Of a DNA stretch of 61,685 nt, positions 1-9,168 are shown piece by piece; within the stretch, counting starts at the first letter, position 1, and every line of letters begins with the position of its first letter. Below the pieces are notes generated by a model. The model searched no databases, was not told where the DNA came from, and saw nothing but the letters and a program-made list of their open reading frames with translations. A program made the position numbers and the translations under genes. The stretch is from contig RECS01000085.1 in the NCBI GenBank assembly GCA_007693915.1, forward strand, positions 1-61,685. The letters run 5' to 3'. The DNA is from Saprospirales bacterium (GTDB taxonomy: Bacteria > Bacteroidota > Bacteroidia > Chitinophagales > Saprospiraceae).

Positions 1-55
1 TGCACCACCGTTTTATAAACTACTCAATAGTTAATACCCATGATTGACCCAGAGC
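1..55. repeat. 55-bp direct repeat, copy 1
   Basis: This stretch is identical over 55 bases to positions 363-417. Because it begins at the window edge, the repeat may extend further left. It contains a small inverted repeat (AACTA-ctcaa-TAGTT). The two copies bracket about 307 bp that hold a MITE-like element and a strong hairpin. I see no coding content. Confidence 0.9.
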
Positions 56-59
56 ATTA

Positions 60-188
60 TAACCCGGATTATTCATGAGATTTCGTTTCGAAAAGCAAAA
101 ATGTCAATAGAATTGGGAAGCGCAGAAATTTTCAATTATAGCCGACAGATTGGCTTTGCAGTAGAAATTTTGTGAATAATCCGGGCTA
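60..188 (+). mobile_element. MITE-like palindromic element, short copy (129 bp)
   Basis: The element begins TAACCCGGATTATTCA and ends TGAATAATCCGGGCTA, so it has inverted termini of about 14 bp bounded by TA at both ends. A second copy lies in inverse orientation at 18807-18987 and aligns almost throughout, except that this copy lacks about 52 internal bases. TA at both boundaries resembles the target duplication of the IS630/Tc1-mariner group, which would make this a non-autonomous derivative. There is no transposase gene in either copy. The family assignment is inference; the repeat itself is directly visible. Confidence 0.8.
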
Positions 189-247
189 AGATAAAACCAA
201 GTAAAATATTCGTTAAATTAATATAAAATAGCCAAGCGGGCTAGCTT

Positions 248-278
248 AACCTGTAGGGTTTTGAAAACCCTGCAGGTT
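248..278. repeat. Strong hairpin/palindrome
   Basis: The two 15-base arms are complementary apart from one G-T pair and are centred on a single G at 263, so the actual loop would be a few bases. The arms read AACCTGTAGGGTTTT and AAAACCCTGCAGGTT. No T-run follows on the plus strand, so it does not look like a classical terminator. It resembles short intergenic palindromes that recur in Bacteroidota genomes, but only one copy is seen here. Confidence 0.7.
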
Positions 279-362
279 TGCAGCGCAGCCGAAATATGAC
301 TATTGATCACTTCTCCTCAAATCAGTTGTTTAGTTGGTTTAAGAAACTTGACTACTTGCATA

Positions 363-417
363 TGCACCACCGTTTTATAAACTACTCAATAGTTAATACC
401 CATGATTGACCCAGAGC
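363..417. repeat. 55-bp direct repeat, copy 2
   Basis: This is an exact copy of positions 1-55. It lies just downstream of the stop codon of the large minus-strand alpha-2-macroglobulin-like gene. The origin could be a local duplication or a second, larger repeat family whose left part is outside the window. Confidence 0.9.
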
Positions 418-474
418 GGCTAATAGCAATCGACTCATGGTGAGCCAATCAACACCAAGCAGGTGATTCCGTTT

Positions 475-3400
475 TTATCTAACTTCCAGTTCCCCTCCGC
501 TATTTCCATAAACCACAAACTCAGGGGCGAAATAGGACTGCGCTTTAATTAAACCTGACGGAAAATTCCCTGCATAGGCAATATGAGTGCTGTATTCAAG
601 CACATAAGTCCCCGTACGAATTCGTTCAAAGAAAAAGTCAGTCTGTGAATCGCCGGGTGCATAGTAGTATTGTAATCCATCACTAAATCTATAGCCACTT
701 AACTCATTACCCGGCTCTAGAGCACTTGGCCGCAAATCCCGTATCTGAATGAACTCCATAGGTCTGTCTACCTTCAGAATTATTCTGGAAACCAGTTTTT
801 GCCCTACCTCAAGAACTTCACCTTCCCTTAACTTTCTTAATACCGATCCGGTTTCGGTCACCTCTTCTAGCATCCACTCGCGTTCCAGACTAATTGGTTG
901 TTCATCACTCCTTTCAGTATCTACTTTTCGGATATCCTCGAAATACTGATGGTAGACTGTCCCCCAACTTATATTTTCGGTGGTATGTTTGATTTTTAAA
1001 TCCATTTGATTTGGTGCGTTATCAATGTCAGTTCTAAAATACCCACTTCCGGGGGTGATATCATCCATAGACTTTGGAAGTCTGATGCCATTGACCTGAA
1101 TATCATCTACCTCAGTAATTGGATTAATTTCTCCTCTACCGGCAAAAAGAGCGGAAATGGTTTCAACTGTAGCACCGGTATTTGGCCAACCATTTACTCT
1201 TCGATGATGCATCAGGTATTCCTGTACTTCAGCAATTTCCTTTTCTAAGCCGCCGACAGCTTGCAATAATTCAATAAACCTGCCGTGGATAAGTAAGCTA
1301 TTGCTGTACCACTGCCAACGTTCAGATGCCGGAATAAATCTTCCTTTACCCCTTTCATACCTGGTTCTTTCAAGCAGACTCTCCACTATTAACTGAGCAA
1401 GTTCATCCTCCTCCAGTATATGGAATATAATTCCTAGGGTTGCCTGTTGCATATTCCCGAGTTTTGCCCAGTCTCTTTTGGCCAATTTAAGCAATTCGTC
1501 CCATTCTTCAAAATCTGCAGCCCAGGGTTCAAGTACTGTTTTCACATGCAGGTAAGCTACCAAAGTAGAACTGATAGTGCGATCTTTGTCCCTGTAAAAT
1601 CTATTGTATTGATCTCGTGCACTTTCGTCCAGATAATTAAGCGAGTTGCGAATCAGCGTCCCCATATCAGGTACCTGGTATTGAATACCACTTCTATGGA
1701 GATTGCCTATTCCACTCAATATTTGGGTGGTGATGAAGAAATTTGACCGATCACCTGCAAACCATGAAAATCCTCCATCACGGTTCTGTAATTTCTTTAA
1801 TTCATTCATGGATGCATTCAACTGATGGCGTATTTGATTCGTATTCAAAAGTAGCTGAAGGTTATCTATGGTTTGTTGTTGCTGAAGCGCCTGATTGTTC
1901 CATGGCGTAAGTTCTATTGGAATGTCCCGCAGATCTTCATTGCGAAGCAATTCTGCTGTAGGTTTATTGTTGGCAATCCAGCTTTTGATATAATCCTTAA
2001 TAACAGGGTTCTCCTCTACCCTATGCAAAGCCATACGGGTTTGGTAATAATTGCGAAAGTGAGCGAGACTATTGCGCGCGTTACGATTGGCGGCAACAGG
2101 CATAGATTGTATAGCGAGAAATAATGGATCGGCAGTATATTCAAAAACCGTTGATCTAAGGCCTCCTTCAATTCCATTATTGAGTCTTAATGTGCGTTCA
2201 AGTATTTCTCCATTTTTTAAGAAAAAAGGGAAACTCTCTGTTATCCAGATATTGGAGGATAAAATATGAATTAACTTCCGCTCACCATCTGAACCTGAAG
2301 ATGTCCTTCCTCTCACTGAAAATTCTAATAGTGCAGGCGCATTTGAAGGTACATTTAATTTAAAAAAGCTCACCTCAGACCCTTCCGCTTCAAATGAAAA
2401 ATCCATTTGAGATTTATCTGTAAATTGAATGGTCCAATCTTCCCCTGTTATTGGATCTACAATCCAGATATCTAAGGTTCCCACATCAGCCACATCAGCA
2501 TTATTGATTAGTCGAACGGGGAGATATATCCTATCCCTCTGCATAAAAAATCTTGGCCAATTAGGCAAAACGATCAAATCAGAACTCGTTTGCACTTCAT
2601 ACGTTGCTATGGCATGACGAAAGTCGGAATCAAGCGCCAGCAGTTGAAGTTTCCAGTTGGTCATGGCTTCATTCATCTCAAAATCCAGATAGAAATATCC
2701 GTTTTCGTCCGTCGTAATATCCGGAAAAAAGAAAACTGTTTCGTTGAGGTTTTCCCGTATTTGCTGAAATGCATCCTCTGCCGAATCTTCCGTTTTACCA
2801 ACTATACCTTCTTCTGCAAGCTCAGCACTCAGAGGGACATTCCTTACCTGAGCAGCAGTAATCGTCTCACTGTCTTGTTCGATAAGGGGTACAGAGTATT
2901 CAACTACAACGGGGCTATGAGCTGTCATCTGCCCCCTGCGAAGGTAATACCTGCTTTGAAGAAATCTGGAAAATAAATTTGGATAATGTATAGTCGTAGT
3001 ATTAAAATGGATTCTTGGAGAGTGACCGCGTGACCTGGATGCAGAATGAGTATGGCTTGTTAAGCTATATGTCGACCCCCTGTTGTTAAATAAATTTATC
3101 TGCCAGTTATGCGGCAGAATGGCATCGAGCGATTGGTCGTACATTGAAGCCAGTATGCTACCACTTGCAGGTTCTCCTTTATGATCCAGCAACTGAAATT
3201 TCCATTTTTGATCAGAACCCGGTTCCACCATTTCCGGAATATCAATACTTTTAATGGTAAATTTCTTGTGATCAAAGGGAACGTTAAAAAATACTCTTTG
3301 ACTTACAAAGTGACCATTGACGACTGCACCTAAATGGAGATTTAAGCCCCCATAATCTTTCTCCTCAATAGGTTTTGAAAACTTATTGGCACCATCAGTA

Positions 3401-6400
3401 TTGAGCCATTTAAAGTCCATAGATCCGTCAGGATTCTCCAAAAGAACAATTACTTTTAAATTTTCAAATCTGCTACCAACCCTTAGCTCCGCAAGATCGC
3501 CTGCTTTAAATCCATCTTTATTTAATAAAACCTCCAGCGCCTCACGATTAGAAAATTCAGCTTTCTCAGAATGGATTGCATCAAAGTTATTCAAATAAAG
3601 CAGGATGTCTCCCTCTTTTTGGGCATTTTTTATCTGTATGCGATAAGTGCCAGCTGTCATTCCTTTAGGGATTGGTACACTTTTCTCTCCGGAAATAGAA
3701 AATTGTTTTTTCAATACTACTTCGCCTTCGCTCCAATTCTCAACTGATGTTTCACGATCATAAGGATGATGGGTAAAGCGGCTCCTGAACTCTTCCTCTT
3801 TTAAATAAAACTGGGTTGGGTGGTTCCATTTTCTATCCAACCAATTAAAATCCGGGGGAATTAATTTAACAATCCGAATATCTAATAAGGCATCTAATGG
3901 TTTTCCATCTGGGTTTACGGATTTCACATTTATAGATGATGTTTTTGACAGATCTAGTCTGTCAGGTAAATTGACCTCTACCATAAGAGGATCGGCACTT
4001 ATTGACAAATTATAATTGGAAGATTGAAGCTCACCGGCAGCATCTAACACATCCACATTGATGGAGTAGCTGTAAACACATCGCCGGCAGGATTGAAAAT
4101 CTTCTTCTACCTCTGCCATAAAACCAATCAAAAACTCACCCTCACTGGAGGTGGTGGTTTCACCTGATGCAATTTGAATTTCATTTGGTTGAATAGGCGG
4201 GAAAAACCAAAGTCCCCTTTGTCTGGGAAAAGGAAAACTAATCCTTCTGTAAATTCTGTAACTCACACGAGCATTTTGGACAGTAAAACCAGAGTAAGCC
4301 CTTGCTACTCCCTTTACGTCAATAGAGTCACCAAAACTGTACTCTCCTTCAGCACCTTCCATTTCTACATAAAAACTCGGACGCTTATATTCCTCCACAT
4401 TAAATGAAATGGAACCTTGTCGAACACCATTTATGCTAAGCTGGTACCGCCCTGTTAAGCCTTCGGGCAACACAAAATGACCGTTGAAGGCACCATATTC
4501 ATTGGTGGTTAATTCTACAACTTGTCTTAACCTTTGGTTGGGAGACCTCAGTTGAATGGAAACTTTTCTATTTTGAACAGGCTCAGAAGAAATTCTATCC
4601 CTGGATTCAGATAGTAAACCTTTAAAATATACAATCTGTCCGGGCCTATATATAGATCTATCTGTGTAGAAAAAACTTCTTTCATTTACTGACCGGGAAG
4701 AATGTGGATCTCTATTATTCGCACTGGATCCTGCTAAAGAACGAAAACTAGAATCAATATACAAGCTGTCATTATCAGTTTTTATTTTTACTGTGGCGTT
4801 AGATCTGAAATCCAAATTCAAGGGTTCGATTGCAGCAAAACCATTTTTATCCGTAAGCTTAGTGGCTAACTTATTATCTGTTAAAATCCTCTGTCTCCTG
4901 TCATATGATTCTTCAGAAACAGTGACCTGAGCGCCTTCTATCGGCGATCCATTGGTTCTGTTAAGTACAAATAAACCATCTAGGTTCCATCTGTAATTAA
5001 CTGACTTCCCGATTAAATCTGAAACCTGAAAATAATGCCATCGCATGTATTCGTAATTATTGCTTCCGATACCTTCCTTGGGCATTACTACCATTAGGTA
5101 CAGCCCCTTTTTATCAATTTTTTCAAAGGGTAACTCAATTCTGTGTTCATGAAAATCTCCTACATCCGGAATATCAAAAACAATTTCCCTGTAAACTTCT
5201 CTATCAGCCAGGGTTTTGTATAGACTCATTGCATTAGTTTGACGCCAATCCAACTGATCCTGACGGCTTATGGAAAAAATTGAGGCTTTAATGGAGGGCA
5301 TATTTTTACAATCCAAACTCAGTAAAAAATCCCTACCGGGAATGATTGCTGCTTCCATGTTGTAATTTATTACCGGGGCTGTAATTTGGTCTTTAATAGA
5401 TTTCAAAGCAGGTGCCCAATGGGAATTCGGTTTGTCCTTTAATAATTTTCCAGCCAATTCGACTGCATCGCGTCTTAGCCATTTATTCGGATCACCCTCT
5501 TGGTAGGAATAATCTGCTCCTCGTCTATTTAAATCCTGAACCACCTCAAATCCAAATGCCAATTGAACATCATCATCGCTATATTCCTCTATTCCTCTGA
5601 TTAATGCATTTCGAAAATAAGTATCCTTTTGTTGACTACTGAATACACTATGCACAAACTTTAATCTCAATAAATCCAGGTCTCCAAAACCCATTCTATT
5701 TCCCGATTCTTGAGCAAAACCAAGGGCTTGTTGATACAATTTTAGACTTTTGTATAGATAACTGCCTTCAGGAACCCCTTTTTCATTAAGGGATAGTGCC
5801 ATAAAGTCCTCTCCAGATCCGTAAAATTCTTCATCTCTCAATAAAAATTGCGGCCCCACTTCTGAGCTCCAGCTAGTAGCTTTTGAGTAAAAATCCAATG
5901 CCTGATGCAGTAGAGTTTGATACAGGTATGGCCTTAAAATGTGTCCGATTGAATCTCCCCCGGTAATGCGTTCAAGCGAAATATTGGTGACCTCTTTGGT
6001 CAGCTGACTTTCAAGGGATTGCAGGAAATACTTTTCAGCTATTCGCAAAAAATCGGCTTCGGTCAAGGCCTCAACCCCTTTACTTTCATCTATATCAGCA
6101 TCAGTTCTTAGGCTTATTCTCGCCCTGTTCCTTTCAAAAAAGCGAAGATACATGGTTCCCAATTGGGCACTCAAGACCGAAGAAATGATCTCACCTGTTC
6201 TCTCTTTTTCTCCTTTTACAAACTCTATAGCCTTATCCAAATCACCCGGATTTAATGCCATAATATAAGAAGACTTGTAATCAACAGCCCGCAAGTAATT
6301 CACTCTGTCTTTCTCTTCAAATGCTTTTTGCAATAACTCTTCCGTTGCGTTTAAAGCAGATTCAAATTTCAGGATATTTTCAAGTGAATCGACTATTGCC

Positions 6401-6501
6401 CAGCGTTCTTCCCAGCTTTCATTAGTAAAAAATGGTTTATCGGTGGAGATCATAAACGTCAAAATTATGAAGGTGATTACGGTAAATGAGAATGTTTTCA
6501 T
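475..6501 (-). CDS. Large alpha-2-macroglobulin family protein (no thioester motif)
   Basis: The 2008-residue product starts with a hydrophobic signal segment (about residues 1-20, no lipobox Cys). The N-terminal ~350 residues look helical and repeat-like. A macroglobulin MG2-type domain carries FYTDRSIYRPGQ near residue 614, and the diagnostic A2M segment (FFPDITTDENGYFYLDF, ending MTNWKLQLLAL) lies near residue 1255. A helical terpenoid-cyclase-like region and a C-terminal receptor-like domain ending APEFVVYG follow. Bacterial A2Ms trap or inhibit proteases in the periplasm. The place where the CxEQ thioester is expected (near residue 1470) reads PVAANRNARNS, so covalent trapping is unlikely. 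No pbpC-like partner is adjacent. Family assignment is solid; substrate and role are unknown. Confidence 0.9.
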   Translation of the reverse strand: MKTFSFTVITFIILTFMISTDKPFFTNESWEERWAIVDSLENILKFESALNATEELLQKAFEEKDRVNYLRAVDYKSSYIMALNPGDLDKAIEFVKGEKERTGEIISSVLSAQLGTMYLRFFERNRARISLRTDADIDESKGVEALTEADFLRIAEKYFLQSLESQLTKEVTNISLERITGGDSIGHILRPYLYQTLLHQALDFYSKATSWSSEVGPQFLLRDEEFYGSGEDFMALSLNEKGVPEGSYLYKSLKLYQQALGFAQESGNRMGFGDLDLLRLKFVHSVFSSQQKDTYFRNALIRGIEEYSDDDVQLAFGFEVVQDLNRRGADYSYQEGDPNKWLRRDAVELAGKLLKDKPNSHWAPALKSIKDQITAPVINYNMEAAIIPGRDFLLSLDCKNMPSIKASIFSISRQDQLDWRQTNAMSLYKTLADREVYREIVFDIPDVGDFHEHRIELPFEKIDKKGLYLMVVMPKEGIGSNNYEYMRWHYFQVSDLIGKSVNYRWNLDGLFVLNRTNGSPIEGAQVTVSEESYDRRQRILTDNKLATKLTDKNGFAAIEPLNLDFRSNATVKIKTDNDSLYIDSSFRSLAGSSANNRDPHSSRSVNERSFFYTDRSIYRPGQIVYFKGLLSESRDRISSEPVQNRKVSIQLRSPNQRLRQVVELTTNEYGAFNGHFVLPEGLTGRYQLSINGVRQGSISFNVEEYKRPSFYVEMEGAEGEYSFGDSIDVKGVARAYSGFTVQNARVSYRIYRRISFPFPRQRGLWFFPPIQPNEIQIASGETTTSSEGEFLIGFMAEVEEDFQSCRRCVYSYSINVDVLDAAGELQSSNYNLSISADPLMVEVNLPDRLDLSKTSSINVKSVNPDGKPLDALLDIRIVKLIPPDFNWLDRKWNHPTQFYLKEEEFRSRFTHHPYDRETSVENWSEGEVVLKKQFSISGEKSVPIPKGMTAGTYRIQIKNAQKEGDILLYLNNFDAIHSEKAEFSNREALEVLLNKDGFKAGDLAELRVGSRFENLKVIVLLENPDGSMDFKWLNTDGANKFSKPIEEKDYGGLNLHLGAVVNGHFVSQRVFFNVPFDHKKFTIKSIDIPEMVEPGSDQKWKFQLLDHKGEPASGSILASMYDQSLDAILPHNWQINLFNNRGSTYSLTSHTHSASRSRGHSPRIHFNTTTIHYPNLFSRFLQSRYYLRRGQMTAHSPVVVEYSVPLIEQDSETITAAQVRNVPLSAELAEEGIVGKTEDSAEDAFQQIRENLNETVFFFPDITTDENGYFYLDFEMNEAMTNWKLQLLALDSDFRHAIATYEVQTSSDLIVLPNWPRFFMQRDRIYLPVRLINNADVADVGTLDIWIVDPITGEDWTIQFTDKSQMDFSFEAEGSEVSFFKLNVPSNAPALLEFSVRGRTSSGSDGERKLIHILSSNIWITESFPFFLKNGEILERTLRLNNGIEGGLRSTVFEYTADPLFLAIQSMPVAANRNARNSLAHFRNYYQTRMALHRVEENPVIKDYIKSWIANNKPTAELLRNEDLRDIPIELTPWNNQALQQQQTIDNLQLLLNTNQIRHQLNASMNELKKLQNRDGGFSWFAGDRSNFFITTQILSGIGNLHRSGIQYQVPDMGTLIRNSLNYLDESARDQYNRFYRDKDRTISSTLVAYLHVKTVLEPWAADFEEWDELLKLAKRDWAKLGNMQQATLGIIFHILEEDELAQLIVESLLERTRYERGKGRFIPASERWQWYSNSLLIHGRFIELLQAVGGLEKEIAEVQEYLMHHRRVNGWPNTGATVETISALFAGRGEINPITEVDDIQVNGIRLPKSMDDITPGSGYFRTDIDNAPNQMDLKIKHTTENISWGTVYHQYFEDIRKVDTERSDEQPISLEREWMLEEVTETGSVLRKLREGEVLEVGQKLVSRIILKVDRPMEFIQIRDLRPSALEPGNELSGYRFSDGLQYYYAPGDSQTDFFFERIRTGTYVLEYSTHIAYAGNFPSGLIKAQSYFAPEFVVYGNSGGELEVR

Positions 6502-6518
6502 AGGATAAAAATTAAATT

Positions 6519-6544
6519 ATTGACAAAAACAGATGCTTGTCAAT
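6519..6544. promoter_or_regulatory. Inverted repeat upstream of the alpha-2-macroglobulin-like gene
   Basis: ATTGACAA and TTGTCAAT form perfect 8-base arms with a 10-base spacer, lying 18-43 bases upstream of the start codon at 6501. It could be an operator for a dimeric regulator or an mRNA leader hairpin. The sequence does not decide between these. Confidence 0.4.
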
Positions 6545-6724
6545 TCAACTTCTTTTGAACTTAATAAATACACGGCAAAGTATTTAACTGATGCCAATAT
6601 AAGGGATTTTGATGGATGCCAAAAAGGATTTTATATTTTGTTTAATATATTGTAGCAGTCGATCAATACCTCTTTTGTAAAAATGCTGTGTGCAGGATTT
6701 CTAAGTGAATTATAAACCAAGTAT

Positions 6725-7777
6725 TTATAGAAACCTCTCTATACTAACCTTCGAATTTAATTTTTCTATATCCCCGGAAAGGAAATCAACAAAATGGGCT
6801 GCCCACAAAGGTCCTAGGGAGGAACCCTTTGTACCAAGACCATTAAACACCAATAGATTATCATTTTCCGGATGAGCACCCATTACCGGCATTCTGTCCT
6901 TAATTCCGGGACGAATGGCAGCAGCTGATGATATGACTTTAAAATCACAACCAACCAAAGACCTTAATTTCGATTCCAACCTTTTTTCCAATTCATCCTC
7001 AGCAATTTCATCTTCGTATTTCCATTTATTGGCGGTCCCGACCCAATATCGGTTATCACCTTCAGGAACAATGATGAGTCCAGCATTGATCATATATGGC
7101 AGTTTTTCAACCGGCAATTCTACTATGAGAGCTTGCCCCTTACTGGGTTGCATGGGGATGAAGTTGAAATATGGATTCTGTACAATTTTGGCGCCTTCGC
7201 AAAATACTATTTTTGGAGCCTGAATCCCTTTGTAATTACAATTCTCGAGATTAATTGAAAGGGCAGAAAAATCAAATTCTTCCTCAATGATCAATTTATT
7301 CACATCAAGTAAATTCCTGTAACAAGCTACCAAGTCGCTGACATTCAACTTAAAAGCAGCTTTTATAGCAACCGAATTGCCTTTAATCTTTAAAACTTCT
7401 GACAAGAAACTATCCTTTGGAAAATCACCCACATGAGTTGAAAAGTCAGGGTCTTCTTTGCGTTCCTCCCATCTTTTGACTTCATCTTCATTTCTCAAAA
7501 TCCTAATCATAGGAAGATGTTGAACAAGCTGGATTTGTAATAGCTCCTCTAATTCGGCATAGACTTGAAGTGCTTTTACCTTTAATTGCAGAAAATCAGA
7601 TTTAAGGACAAATCTCCTTCCAGTTATGGGATTAACAACTCCTGCTGCCACAGATGAACTTGAATTTTTGTGACCTCTGTCAACATGCAAAACCGTTTTG
7701 CCCCTTTTAATCAACTCATGAGATATCAAAGTCCCCGCTATCCCTTGCCCTACAATTAAATAATCAGTTTCGATCAT
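6725..7777 (-). CDS. FAD-dependent oxidoreductase (DAO family)
   Basis: This 350-residue protein starts with an N-terminal dinucleotide-binding fold (YLIVGQGIAGTLISHEL, GxGxxG at about 10-15, with the acidic end at HVD). Further on it has the DAO-type segments SSSVAAGVVNPITGRR, AAIRPGIKDRMPVMG and NGLGTKGSSLGP that contact FAD. It belongs to the D-amino-acid/glycine oxidase-like family, which oxidises amines or amino acids; the substrate cannot be read from the sequence. It follows a YjbR-type gene with a 3-base gap, so the two are probably co-transcribed. No membrane segment or signal peptide is seen. Confidence 0.85.
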   Translation of the reverse strand: MIETDYLIVGQGIAGTLISHELIKRGKTVLHVDRGHKNSSSSVAAGVVNPITGRRFVLKSDFLQLKVKALQVYAELEELLQIQLVQHLPMIRILRNEDEVKRWEERKEDPDFSTHVGDFPKDSFLSEVLKIKGNSVAIKAAFKLNVSDLVACYRNLLDVNKLIIEEEFDFSALSINLENCNYKGIQAPKIVFCEGAKIVQNPYFNFIPMQPSKGQALIVELPVEKLPYMINAGLIIVPEGDNRYWVGTANKWKYEDEIAEDELEKRLESKLRSLVGCDFKVISSAAAIRPGIKDRMPVMGAHPENDNLLVFNGLGTKGSSLGPLWAAHFVDFLSGDIEKLNSKVSIERFL

Positions 7778-7780
7778 TAT

Positions 7781-8137
7781 TCATTTTTGAAGACTTTCCC
7801 TTACCTTTTTTGGAAGAGATTGATAAACCAAATTAAAGGACTGATCCACCATCTGAAAAAAAAGCTCGGCAGGCAGATTTTTGTTGGGAAACACAGTATT
7901 CCAATGTTGCTTATTCATATGATATCCCGGGAAAACCGCTTCGGGATATTTTTCTCTGTTGGTAATATTATCCTGAGGATTCCCTTTTAAATTAATCGAA
8001 AACTCAGCCGCGTCTAGATTGGTCAGGGCAAAAATCTTGTTTCCAATTCTAAAGGCAAGTATAGACTCATCGAAAGGCAGATCTTCGGTAACCCCTTTTT
8101 TCTCAATAACATAATCTCTGAAAGATACTATATCCAT
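7781..8137 (-). CDS. MmcQ/YjbR family protein
   Basis: The 118-residue product has the length and motifs of the MmcQ/YjbR fold: an N-terminal SFRDYVIEKKGVTEDLPFDE, then a central hydrophobic strand (KIFALTNL), then the conserved PGYHMNKQHWNTV segment and a C-terminal helix pair (VDQSFNLVYQSLPKKVRESL). The family is small and cytosolic with a CyaY-like fold. It is often called DNA-binding, but its role is not established. It is the first gene of a probable two-gene unit with the FAD oxidoreductase. Confidence 0.85.
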   Translation of the reverse strand: MDIVSFRDYVIEKKGVTEDLPFDESILAFRIGNKIFALTNLDAAEFSINLKGNPQDNITNREKYPEAVFPGYHMNKQHWNTVFPNKNLPAELFFQMVDQSFNLVYQSLPKKVRESLQK

Positions 8138-8203
8138 CTGTTAAAATTAATGAAGATTTTAATCCTAAAATTCTTTTCTATCTTACAATACTAAATTGGG
8201 CCT

Positions 8204-9010
8204 CTATTCCTCAAATACTCTAAATCTTGCCAAATGAGCCATTTTTCCTTTATTCAGACTTAGGATATCATCGGTAATGGCATAGCTGTCAACCAGTCCT
8301 AAAACTTCATTAAAAGAAAGTTCAAGTTCATTACCCGGGCAAGCCATTCTCGTTGTGCCGGCAGTGCCAAGTTCTATACGATTACCTCCTATTAATTTGT
8401 ACTGTCCAAAAAAGTTATTGCAGGTGTTGTTGCCTGAAAATCGTCCTGTTTCCATATTGAACTCAATAAATCCTTCTCTATGCACCGCTGATTCTTCTAT
8501 TTCCTGACCTCTTAATTCAAACAGTATCCATTTTTTGTCCTCCAAATTAAAGTCAACTCTGTTTTTTATCAAACGATAATTTGCTGCGAGTTCTCCTGTT
8601 ATACGACTGCCATCTTCATCTAGGTGAAAAAGGACATTTTCACCCACTTGATAAAGTTGATTCCCCATTTCACTGATAAGTAAAACGCTATTGCCACTTT
8701 CATCCCATTCAAACTGACCCTCTTCGTGCTTAGTTAAATCTTCCTTCCCAAGATATTTCATACTTCTTTCATAGCGTCCATCTTGTTTTAATACAATTCT
8801 GGTTTCTATCCCTTCACAATTGGCGCATGGTAATACTCCGGTATAAACACCATTCCAGTCCAAAGCTATCTTTGAGGTATGCATGTCCGGAACTTCAGTT
8901 GAAGTTGCATTTTGAGCAGGCTCTTCGTGGTTTTTTGTTGATTGGCTAGAGAAGCAGGAATTGAATACAATTATTGTACTGATAAAAAAAAATAAGCTTC
9001 CGGCTTTCAT
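8204..9010 (-). CDS. Lipoprotein with NlpE N-terminal-like and META domains
   Basis: The 268-residue protein has an N-terminal signal with a lipobox-like Cys (VFNSC, about residue 19), predicting a lipid-anchored envelope protein. Residues ~50-150 match the NlpE N-terminal domain: WNGVYTGVLPCANCEGIETRIVL, including the CxxC seen in NlpE. Residues ~155-268 match a META/HslJ domain (KKWILFELRGQEI, GNTCNNFFGQYKL, TRMACPGNELELSFNEVL). In Gammaproteobacteria, NlpE senses envelope stress and META domains occur in heat-shock lipoproteins; the NlpE-META combination is known in Bacteroidota. The function here is inferred to be envelope stress or metal-related. Confidence 0.88.
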   Translation of the reverse strand: MKAGSLFFFISTIIVFNSCFSSQSTKNHEEPAQNATSTEVPDMHTSKIALDWNGVYTGVLPCANCEGIETRIVLKQDGRYERSMKYLGKEDLTKHEEGQFEWDESGNSVLLISEMGNQLYQVGENVLFHLDEDGSRITGELAANYRLIKNRVDFNLEDKKWILFELRGQEIEESAVHREGFIEFNMETGRFSGNNTCNNFFGQYKLIGGNRIELGTAGTTRMACPGNELELSFNEVLGLVDSYAITDDILSLNKGKMAHLARFRVFEE

Positions 9011-9046
9011 GAGTTGGTATTTTTTTTAAAAATGGCATATCTAATC

Positions 9047-9054
9047 CAAAGGTA
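9047..9054 (-). promoter_or_regulatory. Bacteroidota -7 element for the NlpE-META gene
   Basis: On the minus strand the sequence reads TACCTTTG, an exact match to TAnnTTTG, 37 bases upstream of the ATG at 9010. No convincing -33 TTTG stands at the usual 19-20 base distance, so this is a half-supported promoter. Confidence 0.45.
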
Positions 9055-9168
9055 CGACTTTGTCAAGGATCAGATTTATCTGCTTCAAAATTATTTTTTG
9101 AGAAACTGAACAAATCATGGGTACAATTTTAGCTTAACATACACTATAAGGCGGAAACATCAATCAAT

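Noticed and set aside
2590-2976. 128-residue plus-strand open frame
   Set aside because: It is antisense to the alpha-2-macroglobulin-like gene, across its A2M motif region, and has no protein-like features of its own.
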